Assembly: GCF_001942335.1 (NCBI RefSeq)
Contig: NZ_MKKH01000002.1
Coordinates: forward strand, 40,873-104,872
DNA length: 64,000 nucleotides
Direction of reading: 5' to 3'
Source: Cellulosimicrobium sp. CUA-896
Lineage (GTDB): Bacteria; Actinomycetota; Actinomycetes; Actinomycetales; Cellulomonadaceae
In this document: piece by piece, positions 1 through 8,141 of the stretch
Layout: every line of letters starts with the position of its first letter
How positions within the stretch are numbered: position 1 is the stretch's first letter
Translations under genes and position numbers: made by a program
The notes under the pieces: generated by a model
Told to the model about the DNA's origin: nothing
What the model saw: the letters and a program-made list of their open reading frames with translations, nothing else
Databases searched by the model: none

Positions 1-850
1 CACGGTCGCCGTCGCGCGGGGCCCTCGACGACCGCGCCGGACGCCCCGTCGCGGCGTCGCCGCCCGCACCCGCGCCGCCGGACGTCGCGGCGCGCCCGCG
101 CGAGCTGTTGACCGTGCGCCCCCGCACGATCCCCACCATCTCCTCGACGAGGTCGTCGGCTCCGTCCGCGACCCACGCGAGCGCGACGGGGGCGGTCGGG
201 GCTCCCTCGACCCGGCGGTGGACCACGTCCTTGCGGTGGTGCAGCCGCGCGAGCGACTGCGGCGCGACGAGGACGCCGACACCCGCCGCGACGAGGACGA
301 CGGCGTCGGCGGTCGTGGCCGGGCGCTCGACGGCGGGCCGGCCGGGCGGCACGGGCGCGTCGTCCGCGGCACCCGGCACACCCGGCGCACCCGCCCACGC
401 GAGGACGTCGTCGACCGGGCGTAGGAGGACGTCGTCGGCGAGGTCGGCGAGCGCGACCGTCTCGTCCGGCTCGAGCGCGGCCAGCAGGTGGTCGCGCGGG
501 ACGAGGACGACGGGCGTCTCCTCGTAGAGCGGGATCGCGGCGAGCACGTCGCGGTCGACCGGCAGGCGCAGGATCGCGGCGTCGGCCTCGCCGTCGCGCA
601 GCGCGCGCTCGGCGTCGGCGGCCTCGGTGGCGACGAGCTCGAGCGGGACGTCGGGGAGCCGCTCGCGCCACGTGCGCACCCACTTCGCCGGGGTCGCACC
701 GGGCACGTACGCGAGCCGGAACACCCGCGCCCCGCCCCGGACGTCCTCGCCGTCGCGCCCCTGCTCGGGCGCCGACCGGTCACGCCCGGCATGCCCGAGG
801 GCCGGTTCGGCCCCCGCCTCGTGCGGCACCGGTCCGCGCTCGTCCTCCAC
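1..850 (-). CDS. LysR-type substrate-binding domain protein without HTH (partial)
   Basis: Reading leftward from a GTG at 850, an open frame of more than 280 codons runs off the window edge, so the C-terminus is missing. After about 45 polar residues it goes straight into a LysR-type effector-binding fold: FRLAYVPGATPAKWVRTW, then ELVATEAADAERALRDGEAD, then AAIPLYEETPVVLVPRDH, and later a segment containing AAGVGVLVAPQSLARL. The winged helix-turn-helix that normally fills the first 60 residues of LysR proteins is absent. A TAGGGT box ends 6 nt before the GTG, so the mRNA is probably leaderless. It is divergent from the DUF5997 gene 90 bp away, a neighbour pairing I recall from other actinobacteria. 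Inference: it senses a ligand and needs a partner for DNA binding. The family call is fairly sure, the role is not. Confidence 0.75.
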   Translation of the reverse strand, partial: MEDERGPVPHEAGAEPALGHAGRDRSAPEQGRDGEDVRGGARVFRLAYVPGATPAKWVRTWRERLPDVPLELVATEAADAERALRDGEADAAILRLPVDRDVLAAIPLYEETPVVLVPRDHLLAALEPDETVALADLADDVLLRPVDDVLAWAGAPGVPGAADDAPVPPGRPAVERPATTADAVVLVAAGVGVLVAPQSLARLHHRKDVVHRRVEGAPTAPVALAWVADGADDLVEEMVGIVRGRTVNSSRGRAATSGGAGAGGDAATGRPARSSRAPRDGDR

Positions 851-940
851 TCCCCCACCCTAGGCGGACCGCGCGGGCGCGCGCCCGCGCCACGACCGCG
901 CGGGACCTGCCGGAGCGCCGCGAGCAACTACCCTGACCTC
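851..940. promoter_or_regulatory. Divergent leaderless promoters of the LysR-like / DUF5997 pair
   Basis: The 90-bp gap holds two outward-facing TANNNT -10 boxes. On the minus strand TAGGGT (862-857) ends 6 nt before the GTG at 850. On the plus strand TACCCT (929-934) ends 6 nt before the ATG at 941. This spacing puts the transcription start at or next to the start codon, as in known actinobacterial leaderless mRNAs. Neither gene has a convincing ribosome binding site. No clear palindrome was seen between the boxes. Confidence 0.55.
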
Positions 941-1321
941 ATGAGCCCCCAGCAGTCCGCGCAGTCGATGAAGCCCGCCACGGCGGCGAAGAAGCTCGGG
1001 GTGTACCTGCCCGCGACGCCGGAGGAGTTCCGGGCGGACACCGTGACGCGCGCGGAGCTCGACGAGCTCGAGAAGCACCCGCCGCAGTGGCTCAGCGACC
1101 TGCGCCGCAACGGACCGCACCCGCGGCCCGTGGTCGCCGGCCGCCTCGGCATCTCGATCTCCGGCCTCGCGCGCGGCGGCGTCACGGAGCCGCTGACGAC
1201 CGAGCAGATCAACGAGCTCCGCGAGGACCCGCCCGAGTGGCTCGTGCGCGAGCGCGAGACGCAGGCGAAGGTCCGCGCCGAGGAGGACAGGGTCGCGGCG
1301 GAACGGGCGAAGAAGGCCTGA
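941..1321 (+). CDS. DUF5997 family protein
   Basis: A 126-residue protein matching the actinobacterial DUF5997 family as I recall it (MKPATAAKKLGVYLPATPEE near the N-terminus). It has a helix-turn-helix-like stretch around residues 65-82 (RPVVAGRLGISISGLARGGV), a segment with PLTTEQINELREDPPEWL, and a charged Arg/Glu/Lys-rich helical tail. No signal peptide or membrane segment is present, so it should be cytoplasmic. The ATG follows a TACCCT box by 6 nt and has no Shine-Dalgarno, so it is likely leaderless. It is divergent from a LysR-like protein that lacks its own DNA-binding domain. Inference: DUF5997 could supply DNA binding for that partner. No biochemical function is known to me. Confidence 0.8.
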   Translation: MSPQQSAQSMKPATAAKKLGVYLPATPEEFRADTVTRAELDELEKHPPQWLSDLRRNGPHPRPVVAGRLGISISGLARGGVTEPLTTEQINELREDPPEWLVRERETQAKVRAEEDRVAAERAKKA

Positions 1322-1352
1322 CCGTCGGCGACCTCCGCGACGTCGGCGCTCG

Positions 1353-1733
1353 TCAGCCGGCGGACCCGGCGGCCCGATCGGTGTGGCCGAGCGACAGGTC
1401 GGGCGCGACGGCGTCGCGCACGCGCCGCTTGAGGTCGGGGATCTCGGGGAACCCGCCGTCGGTCCTGCGGTCCCACAGGAGCACCGGGCCGCTGCCCGCG
1501 TCGAGCGTGACGCGGAAGACGCCGTCCGTCCCCGGCACGAGCGCGACCTCGCCGAGCCGCGTGCGGAACGTCTGGAGCAGCTCCTGAGCCACCCAGGCCG
1601 CGCGCAGCAGCCACCGGCACTGCGTGCAGTACTCCACGGCCACGCGGGCGTCCCCGCGCGGCACGGTCGCGTCGGGCGCGGTGCTCCCGGCGGGGTGCGG
1701 TGGAGGGGCGGAGGGCGGGGCGTCGTCGGTCAT
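1353..1733 (-). CDS. SelT/SelW/SelH (Rdx) family protein
   Basis: A 126-residue thioredoxin-like protein of the Rdx family, which includes the selenoproteins W, T and H. The redox CxxC motif is visible in VEYCTQCRWLLRAAWVAQEL, with cysteine where some relatives carry selenocysteine, and the usual C-terminal signature WDRRTDGGFPEIPDLKRRVR follows. Residues 1-30 are a Pro/Ala-rich extension. The physiological substrate of bacterial members is unknown, and a thiol-redox role is inferred from the motif. A TAGGCT box (1746-1741, minus strand) ends 7 nt before the ATG and there is no clear ribosome binding site, so it is probably leaderless. It lies just downstream of the DUF2252 gene on the same strand. 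Confidence 0.85.
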   Translation of the reverse strand: MTDDAPPSAPPPHPAGSTAPDATVPRGDARVAVEYCTQCRWLLRAAWVAQELLQTFRTRLGEVALVPGTDGVFRVTLDAGSGPVLLWDRRTDGGFPEIPDLKRRVRDAVAPDLSLGHTDRAAGSAG

Positions 1734-1774
1734 GACGCCCAGCCTAGGCAGGGCGCGGGCTCTCCCGCTGCGCC

Positions 1775-3167
1775 TCACGCGTCGCGCTCGGCGGGCAGCC
1801 GGCCGCTCGCGACCGCCGCCTCCAGCAGCGCGTGGTCGTTCTCCACGACGTCCGCGTACGCGCGGGCCCATGCGGCGACGGCGTCGTCGAACGCGTCGGA
1901 CCGCCCGAGGTACCCGTGGACGACGCGCGCGCCCGGCGACTGGCTGTGCGCGCGAGCGAGCACCCGGCCGCAGAAGCCGCCGAACCGCGCGAGCTGCACG
2001 GGCGTGAGACGGTCCAGCTCCACCGCGCCCTTCATGTCGCGGAACTGCCGCCAGTAGTAGTCGACCCGGCGCCCGAGCGGGCTCTCGTCGGCCTCGACGG
2101 TCGTCCACCCGAGGAACGGGTCCGAGTGCGCCTGGAGGATGCGCTGCGCGGCGACGACGCGCCGACCTGCGCGGGGACGCCTCCGACCGGGACGAGCCCC
2201 GACGGCAGCGCGTCGGCCGTCCCGCCGTACGTCGCGAGCACGGACGGCACCGCCTCCTTGACCTGGAGCACCAGCGGCTCCCCCGCCGGCCCCTCGAGCA
2301 GCACGATGTAGCACCGGGTCCCGACGCTGCCGACACCGACGACGCGCAGCACGTGGTCGACGAGCGTGAACTGCCCGAGGAGCAGGCGCACGTCCGCGCG
2401 CAGCGGCTCGCGGTAGCGCTCGAACAGCGTCGTGAGCTGCTCGACCGTGGCGTGCTCGACGTGCTGGGTGACCGGCGGCTGGTCGACGATCCGGGTCCGG
2501 CCGTCGGCGGTGCGCGTCGTGATCCGGCGGACCACGCGCTCGGACGTGCGCCGTCGCGCCTTGCGCACGGTGCGCCGCAGCTCCTCGCGGCCGGCCTCCT
2601 CGAGCATCGGCGCGACCGCCTCGACCTCGACCTGGAACGCGAAGCGCTCGACGGCGCTCAGGGAGAGCAGCTCGTCCAGGGCCTCGCGGTACCCGCGCAC
2701 CGCGAGGCGCGCCGCCGCGCCGCACTGCTCCTCCGTCATGCCCTTGTCGCGCCCGGCGACGTGCATGCTCGCGGCGAGGCGCTTGACGTCCCACTCCCAC
2801 GGCGCGTCGCCGGCCTCGTCGAAGTCGTTGAGGTCGAAGACGACGCGCCGCTCGGGCGAGGCGAACAGGCCGAAGTTCGCCACGTGCGCGTCACCGCACG
2901 CCACGACGGCGACCCCGGTCCGCGGAGCTCCCCGCAGGTCGGCCGCCATGATCGCGGCGACCCGCGGTACCAGGCGAACGGCGACTCCAGCATGCGCCCG
3001 ACGCGCAGCGGCACGAGCTCGGGGAGCCGCTCCGCGTTCTGCGCGGCGACGACCGCGACGGGGTCGCGCGCGGGGAGCGCCAGCTCCGCGTGGCTGCGTC
3101 GCGGCACGCGGTCGCGCAGCGCACGCCCGGCGGCTCGCGACGCCGCGAGCGTCCTCGGGACCTCCAT
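1775..3167 (-). CDS. DUF2252 family protein (two frame slips)
   Basis: About 464 residues of a DUF2252 protein. The start is ATG at 3167 behind GGGAGGTGGGGCG. Kinase/phosphotransferase-like signatures are visible: ACGDAHVANFGLF (a GDxHxxN catalytic-loop look-alike) and VVFDLNDFDEAGDAPWEWD (metal-binding-like DFD). Downstream are QRILQAHSDPFLGW and RVDYYWRQFRDMKG, typical of the family. The function of DUF2252 is unestablished; an aminoglycoside-phosphotransferase-like fold is my inference from those motifs. The coding frame is broken twice: near 2950, where one G appears missing (TCGCCGCG for TCGGCCGCG), and near 2157. Both flanks match the family, so sequence error is more likely than decay. 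It is divergent from the methyltransferase at 3255. Confidence 0.8.
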
Positions 3168-3254
3168 CGCCCCACCTCCCCGCACCTGGTCGCAGGCTAG
3201 CGCCCGGCGCCCCGTGGTGCAGGGCCGTCGCGCGGGGTCGGGGAGACTGGTCCG

Positions 3255-4480
3255 GTGACCAGCAGCCCTGCCGACCTCGCCGACGTCCTCGACCGGCTCG
3301 GGACGGGCGACCCCGGGCCCCGGCGGGAGGACTCCCCCGTCGCCGTGGACGCCGCCGACCGGCTCCTGCTCCGCGAGGCGGCCGGACACCTCGCCGACGC
3401 CGGTGCGGGCGCGGTCGCGGTCGTCGACGACCGGTACGGCGCGCTGACGCTGGGTGCCGTCGCGCTCGTCGGCGTGCGCGACGGACGCCGGGGCGCGGAC
3501 ACCGACCGGGCCCTCGTCCGGGTGCACCAGGACGCCTGCACGGCCGCGGCCGCGCTCGACGCGAACGCCGTCGCGCTCGACCTCCGCGGCACGTACACCC
3601 GGCACGGTCTCGGCCCCGACCTCCTCGCCGGGGCCCGCGTCGTCCTGCTGCGGCTCCCCCGCGGCCTGGCGGCGCTGCGCGACGTCGCGGAGCACGTCGC
3701 GCGGGACGCGGACCCGGGCGTCGTCCTGCTCGCCGTCGGGCGGGTGAAGCACATGACGCCGGCGATGAACGACGTGCTGGGCGAGTCGTTCGCCGACGTG
3801 CGGGCGAGCCGCGGGAGCGGCAAGTCGCGCGTGCTCGTGGCGCGCTCGCCGCGTACGGGCCGGCCGCTCACGTACCCGGTCACGGCCTCGCTGCCCGACG
3901 TCGGGCTGACGGTCGCCGCGTACGGCGCCGCGTTCGCCGGGGCGGGGCTCGACCTCGGCACCCGGTTCCTCGTCGAGACGATCGAGGGCGCCGGCGCGGG
4001 CGCCCTCGGTGGACCGGCGCCCGACGGACCGGGCGGGCCGGCGGCGTCGACGGACGTCGTCGACCTCGGGTGCGGGACCGGGATCCTCGCGACCTGGGCG
4101 GCGCGGCGGTGGCCGGCGGCGCGCGTGGTCGCGACCGACCGCTCGGACGCCGCCGTGCGTTCCGCCGCGCTCACGGCGCGGGTCAACGGCGCGTCGGGGC
4201 GCGTGCTCGTCGTGCAGGACGACGCCGGGGCGTCCCTCCCGGACGCGGGCGCCGACGTCGTCCTGCTCAACCCGCCGTTCCACGAGGCGCGGCGTTGCGC
4301 ACCGGGACCGCGCCCCGGATGTTCGCCGCTGCCGGGCGGCTCCTGCGCCCCGGCGGCGAGCTGTGGTGCGTGTGGAACTCGCACCTGCGCTACCGGCCGG
4401 CGCTCGAGCGTGCGGTCGGCCCGACCGCCCAGGTCGGGCGCGACCGGCGCTTCACGGTGACGCGCAGCACGCGCCGCTGA
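3255..4480 (+). CDS. RsmC/RlmG-like rRNA guanine-N2 methyltransferase (one frame slip)
   Basis: About 408 residues with two halves: a degenerate N-terminal methyltransferase-like domain (about 1-200) and a C-terminal class I SAM-dependent domain with VVDLGCGTGILATWAARRW (SAM-binding glycine loop) and the N-P-P-F motif in VVLLNPPFHE that marks N2-guanine / N6-adenine methyltransferases. This layout is that of RsmC (16S G1207) and RlmG (23S G1835), and sequence alone does not decide between them. The start is GTG at 3255. Near 4297, directly after NPPFHE, the frame slips by one base and resumes as TGTAPRMFAAAGRLLRPGGE to a stop at 4480. The gene is convergent with the FKBP gene. Confidence 0.82.
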
Positions 4481-4523
4481 GGGTCGTGGCCGCGCGTCCC
4501 GGTCGGTCAGGTGGAGCGCGCCG

Positions 4524-4934
4524 TCACTGCACGTCGACGACGTCGACCACGAAGACGAGGGTGTCCGTGCCGCCGATGCCGGCCTGCGGCACGCCGCGCT
4601 GGCCGTACCCGTGCTCCGGCGGGATCGAGAGCAGGACGCGCGAGCCGACGTTCTGCCCGACGAGGCCCTTGTCCCAGCCACCGATGACGGCGTTCACGCC
4701 GATCGGGAACGCGATGGTGTCGCCGCGGTCGTAGGAGTTGTCGAACACCTGGCCGCCCCACACCTGGCCGAGGTAGTGCACGACGATGTTGCGCCCGGCG
4801 GTGACCGCCGGCCCGGAGCCCTCGCTGAGCACGACGACCTGGAGGCCGTCGGGCGCCCCCGACTCGGGGAAGGTGAGGGCCGGCTTCTCGCCGAAGGACC
4901 CGGACGCGGTCGGGAGGGTGGGCTGGTCGGTCAA
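4524..4934 (-). CDS. FKBP-type peptidyl-prolyl cis-trans isomerase
   Basis: A 136-residue single-domain FKBP. The fold signature is complete: VVHYLGQVWGGQVFDNSYDR, then FPIGVNAVIGGWDKGLVGQN, then LLSIPPEHGYGQRG, ending in LVFVVDVVDVQ. It should catalyse proline isomerisation. No signal peptide or lipobox is visible, so it is probably cytoplasmic. The only in-frame start that keeps the family N-terminus (MTDQPTLPTASGSFGEKP) is a TTG at 4934, preceded by GAGAGG about 8 nt upstream; a TTG start is uncommon here and may lower expression. The gene stands alone, convergent with the methyltransferase and about 140 bp from the divergent hydrolase promoter. Confidence 0.9.
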   Translation of the reverse strand: MTDQPTLPTASGSFGEKPALTFPESGAPDGLQVVVLSEGSGPAVTAGRNIVVHYLGQVWGGQVFDNSYDRGDTIAFPIGVNAVIGGWDKGLVGQNVGSRVLLSIPPEHGYGQRGVPQAGIGGTDTLVFVVDVVDVQ

Positions 4935-5040
4935 CGAGGTTGCCTCTCGTCGATGTGCCGCGAGCGGGTTGCCCGGGCGCGGGCGCGGCGGACGCCGCGG
5001 CCCCTCACCCTACGCGGAGAGCGCGTTCCGCACCGGGGTC

Positions 5041-5076
5041 TTGCACTGCGTGGCTAATAGCATTAGCCTGTGGGCT
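5041..5076 (+). promoter_or_regulatory. Leaderless promoter with embedded 17-bp palindromic operator
   Basis: TTGCAC (5041-5046) and TAGCCT (5064-5069) form a -35/-10 pair with an exact 17-bp spacer, and the ATG follows the -10 by 7 nt. Inside and overlapping the -10 is a perfect inverted repeat, GGCTAAT-AGC-ATTAGCC (5052-5068). Such a 17-bp palindrome is a typical TetR-family operator. The TetR gene is the second gene of this operon, so autorepression is the obvious reading. It is also one of the few AT-rich patches in the area. Confidence 0.75.
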
Positions 5077-5952
5077 ATGACTCGATCACCGCTCTCGACG
5101 GACGTCCGGTTCCTCCCCCGGCCCGAGGGCCGCCTCGCGTACACCGACCAGGGCGCCGGCCCCCTCGTGGTCGCCGTCCCCGGCATGGGCGACGTGCGCT
5201 CGACGTGGGACGACGTCGTGCCCCCGCTCGTCGCGGCCGGCCACCGCGTCGTCGTCATGGACCTGCGCGGCCACGGCGACAGCGACACCACGTTCCGCAC
5301 GCACGGCGACGAGGCGACGGCCTCGGACTACGTCGCGCTCGTCGAGCACCTCGGCGCCGGGCCGGCCGTCCTGATGGGCAGCTCGATGGCCGCGTCGGCC
5401 GCCGTCGTCGCCGCGGCCGACCGCCCCGATCTCGTGCGCGGCCTCGTGCTCGTCGACGGCTTCCTCCGCGCAAACGGCTCGGCCCTCGCGCAGCGCGCGA
5501 TGCGCGTGCTCTTCCGGCTCGCGCTCGCCCGCCCCTGGGGCCCGGCGGTGTGGTCGGCGTTCTACGGGTCGCTCGCCAAGGGCCGCCGCCCGGCGCGGCT
5601 CGCGCAGCACCGGGCGGCCGTCCGCGCGAACCTGCGCGACCCCGCACGCCTGCGCTCGTTCCGGGACCTGACCCTGCAGCTCGACCACGCGGTCGTCGAG
5701 CCCCGCCTCGCTCACGTGCAGGCGCCCGCGCTCGCCGTGTTCGGCGCGCTCGACCCCGACTACGGCGACCCTGCCGCCGAGGCGGCGTTCGCCGAGCGGT
5801 CGGTCGGCGCGACGACGCTCGTCCTGCCCGACGTGGGTCACTACCCGCAGATCCAGGCCCCCGACGAGCTCGTCGCCGCGGTCCTCGCCCACCTGGCGAC
5901 GCTCCCCGCGCACGTGCCGGGCGCGGGGTCCGAGGAGGGCGGACGTGCCTAG
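5077..5952 (+). CDS. Alpha/beta-fold hydrolase
   Basis: A 291-residue alpha/beta hydrolase. It starts MTRSPLSTDVRFLPRPEGRL at an ATG 7 nt after the -10 box. Visible elements are the oxyanion-loop region AVPGMGDVRSTWDD, RVVVMDLRGHGDSD, the nucleophile elbow GSSMA (in VLMGSSMAASAAVV), the acid in FGALDPDYGD and the catalytic histidine in LPDVGHYPQIQAPDEL. The substrate cannot be read from sequence; esterase, lactonase or haloperoxidase-like activities are all possible. The GTG of the downstream TetR gene overlaps its last codons, so the two form an operon controlled by the palindrome in the promoter. No signal peptide is seen, so it is cytoplasmic. Confidence 0.88.
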   Translation: MTRSPLSTDVRFLPRPEGRLAYTDQGAGPLVVAVPGMGDVRSTWDDVVPPLVAAGHRVVVMDLRGHGDSDTTFRTHGDEATASDYVALVEHLGAGPAVLMGSSMAASAAVVAAADRPDLVRGLVLVDGFLRANGSALAQRAMRVLFRLALARPWGPAVWSAFYGSLAKGRRPARLAQHRAAVRANLRDPARLRSFRDLTLQLDHAVVEPRLAHVQAPALAVFGALDPDYGDPAAEAAFAERSVGATTLVLPDVGHYPQIQAPDELVAAVLAHLATLPAHVPGAGSEEGGRA

Positions 5953-6535
5953 GGCGGGCCTGTCGCGCGGCGCCGTCGTGCGCGTCGCGCTGGACCTCGT
6001 GGACGGCGGCGGCCCCACCGGCTTCGCGGACCTCACGCTCGCGAAGGTCGCGGCCCAGGCGGGCGTCGCCACACCGAGCCTGTACAAGCACGTGGGCTCG
6101 CTCGCGGCGCTGCGGCGCGAGGTGTCGACCGTCGCGGTCGACGAGCTCAACGCCGCGATGACGGAGGCCACGGTCGGCCTCTCGGGGCCGGAGGCCGTCG
6201 AGGCGCTCGCCCACGCGATGCGGGGCTTCGCCCGGTCGCGGCCGGGCCGGTGGGCCGCCGCCCAGGCGGCGCCCGACCCGGACGACCCGGCCGACGCCGC
6301 GCTGTCGGCCGCCGCGGACCGCTCGGTCCGCACGGTGGCGGCCGTGCTGCGCGGCTTCGACCTGCCCGAGGCCCGCACGGTCGACGCGATCCGGTCCGTG
6401 CGGGCCGGCGTGCACGGCTTCGTCACGCTCGAGCTCGCGGGCGGGTTCCGGCTCCCGCAGGACCTCGACGCGAGCTTCGCGACCCACGTCGCGATGATGC
6501 TGGCCGGGCTCGAGCGGGTCGCGCAGGACTCGTGA
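5945..6535 (+). CDS. TetR/AcrR family transcriptional regulator
   Basis: A 196-residue TetR-type repressor starting at a GTG that overlaps the end of the hydrolase gene by 8 nt, so translation is likely coupled. The N-terminal HTH is clear: LTLAKVAAQAGVATPSLYKH, with the usual YKHVGSLAALRREVS after it. The C-terminal ligand domain (about 70-196) carries the TetR_C-like segment AIRSVRAGVHGFVTLELAGG. The likely target is the 17-bp palindrome in the promoter of its own operon (5052-5068). The effector is unknown and may be related to the hydrolase substrate. Confidence 0.92.
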   Translation: MPRAGLSRGAVVRVALDLVDGGGPTGFADLTLAKVAAQAGVATPSLYKHVGSLAALRREVSTVAVDELNAAMTEATVGLSGPEAVEALAHAMRGFARSRPGRWAAAQAAPDPDDPADAALSAAADRSVRTVAAVLRGFDLPEARTVDAIRSVRAGVHGFVTLELAGGFRLPQDLDASFATHVAMMLAGLERVAQDS

Positions 6536-6543
6536 CGTCCGCG

Positions 6544-6577
6544 CCGGACCGCCGCACCTGCGGCAGCGTCGGTCCGG
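6544..6577. terminator. Possible hairpin between convergent TetR and cbs genes
   Basis: CCGGACCG (6544-6551) pairs perfectly with CGGTCCGG (6570-6577), and the loop contains a smaller stem, CCGCA/TGCGG. An outer GACGTCC/GGACGTC pair flanks it. No U-tract follows. Its position between two converging stop codons suits a bidirectional terminator, but this is inferred from structure only. Confidence 0.45.
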
Positions 6578-6598
6578 GCGGCGCCACCCCGGACGTCG

Positions 6599-8005
6599 TC
6601 AGCGCGCGAGGAACCCCAGGAGGTCGTGCCGGGTGAGCACCCCCACGGGGTCGCCGTCCTCCACGACCAGGAGCGCGTCGGCGTCGTGCAGGGCGGCGCG
6701 GATCGCCTCCACGCCCTCGCCGGCGCCGATCAGCGGGAACCGCTCCCCCATGTGCGCGTCGACGCGGTCGGCGAGCGACGCCGCGCCCGAGAACACGGCG
6801 TCGAGCAGCTCCCGCTCGCTCACGGAGCCCGCGACCTCACCGATCTTCACCGGCGGCTCCGCGCCGACGACGGGCATCTGCGAGACGCCGTACTCCCGCA
6901 GGATCTCGATGGCGTCCCGCACCGTCTCGCCCGGGTGGGTGTGCACCAGGTCGGGCAGGCGGCCGCCCTTGGCCCGCAGCACGTCGCCCGCGGTGACGCC
7001 CTCCTCGTCGGGCAGGAACCCGTACGACCGCATCCACGCGTCGTTGAAGATCTTCGAGAGGTAGCCACGACCGCCGTCCGGCAGGAGCACGACGATCACG
7101 GCACGCGCCGCGGCCTGCGGGTCCTCGTCCTCGAGGCGACGCGCGAGCCGCAGGGCCGCCTCGACCGCCATGCCGCACGACCCGCCGACGAGCAGACCCT
7201 CCTCGCGCGCGAGGCGCCGGGTCATCGCGAAGGAGTCGGCGTCGCTCACGGCGATGATCTCGTCGGGCACCGACGGGTCGTACGCGGCGGGCCAGAAGTC
7301 CTCCCCGACACCCTCGACGAGGTACGGCCGCCCGTCGCCCCCCGAGTAGACCGACCCCGCCGGGTCCGCCCCCACGACCCGCACCGGCCCACCGTCGGAC
7401 GCCGCACGCCCGGCCGACGCCTCGTGCAGGTAGCGGCCCGTGCCCGTGATGGTGCCGCCCGTCCCGACGCCCGTGACGAAGTGCGTCACCCGGCCGTCGG
7501 TGTCGGCCCACACCTCCGGACCCGTCGTCTCGTAGTGCGAGAGGGGACCGTTGACGTTGGCGTACTGGTTGGGCTTCCAGGCACCGGGGATCTCCCGGGT
7601 GAGGCGGTCGGAGACCGAGTAGTAGGAGTCGGGGTGGTCGGGCGCGACGGCGGTGGGCGTCACGACGACGCGTGCCCCGTAGGCCGTCAGCACGTCCCGC
7701 TTGTCCTGGCTCACCTTGTCCGGGCAGACGAACACGCACTCGTAGCCCTTGCGCTGCGCGACGAGCGCGAGGCCGACGCCGGTGTTGCCCGACGTGGGCT
7801 CGACGATCGTCCCGCCGGGGCGCAGCTCGCCGGACGCCTCGGCGGCCTCGACCATCCTCAGCGCGATCCGGTCCTTCACCGAACCGCCGGGGTTCATGTA
7901 CTCGACCTTGGCGAGGATCGTCGCCGACAGGCCTTCCGTGACGCGGGCGAGCCGGACGAGCGGGGTGCCGCCGACGAGCTCGGAGACGTGCTCTGCGTAT
8001 CTCAT
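6599..8005 (-). CDS. cbs: Cystathionine beta-synthase
   Basis: 468 residues. The start is taken as ATG at 8005 (MRYAEHVSELVGGTPLVRLA), where the fold begins; an upstream in-frame extension is not conserved-looking. The PLP fold type II core shows the Schiff-base lysine in MNPGGSVKDRIALR (about K44), the substrate loop EPTSGNTGVGLAL and the phosphate-binding GVGTGGTITGTGRYL. Two C-terminal CBS domains (about 340-468) include EYGVSQMPVVG and DADALLVVEDGDPVGVLTRH. This matches PLP-dependent cystathionine beta-synthase, which joins serine and homocysteine in transsulfuration; a cysteine-synthase role is less likely because of the CBS pair. Transcribed alone on the minus strand, convergent with the TetR gene. 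Confidence 0.9.
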   Translation of the reverse strand: MRYAEHVSELVGGTPLVRLARVTEGLSATILAKVEYMNPGGSVKDRIALRMVEAAEASGELRPGGTIVEPTSGNTGVGLALVAQRKGYECVFVCPDKVSQDKRDVLTAYGARVVVTPTAVAPDHPDSYYSVSDRLTREIPGAWKPNQYANVNGPLSHYETTGPEVWADTDGRVTHFVTGVGTGGTITGTGRYLHEASAGRAASDGGPVRVVGADPAGSVYSGGDGRPYLVEGVGEDFWPAAYDPSVPDEIIAVSDADSFAMTRRLAREEGLLVGGSCGMAVEAALRLARRLEDEDPQAAARAVIVVLLPDGGRGYLSKIFNDAWMRSYGFLPDEEGVTAGDVLRAKGGRLPDLVHTHPGETVRDAIEILREYGVSQMPVVGAEPPVKIGEVAGSVSERELLDAVFSGAASLADRVDAHMGERFPLIGAGEGVEAIRAALHDADALLVVEDGDPVGVLTRHDLLGFLAR

Positions 8006-8141
8006 CCCTCGATCATCCCCGATCGGCTCCGGCGCGGAGCCCCGCGCGGTGCGTCGCACGGCGCGAGCTCGCCCGGCGGGAATTCCCGTACGGTGTAGAG
8101 CGTTGGACCGTCCGACCGTTCCCCGACCGGAAGGCGTCCCC

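Noticed and set aside
1353..1733. Selenoprotein with in-frame UGA
   Set aside because: The redox motif is an ordinary CxxC and the frame has no internal TGA.
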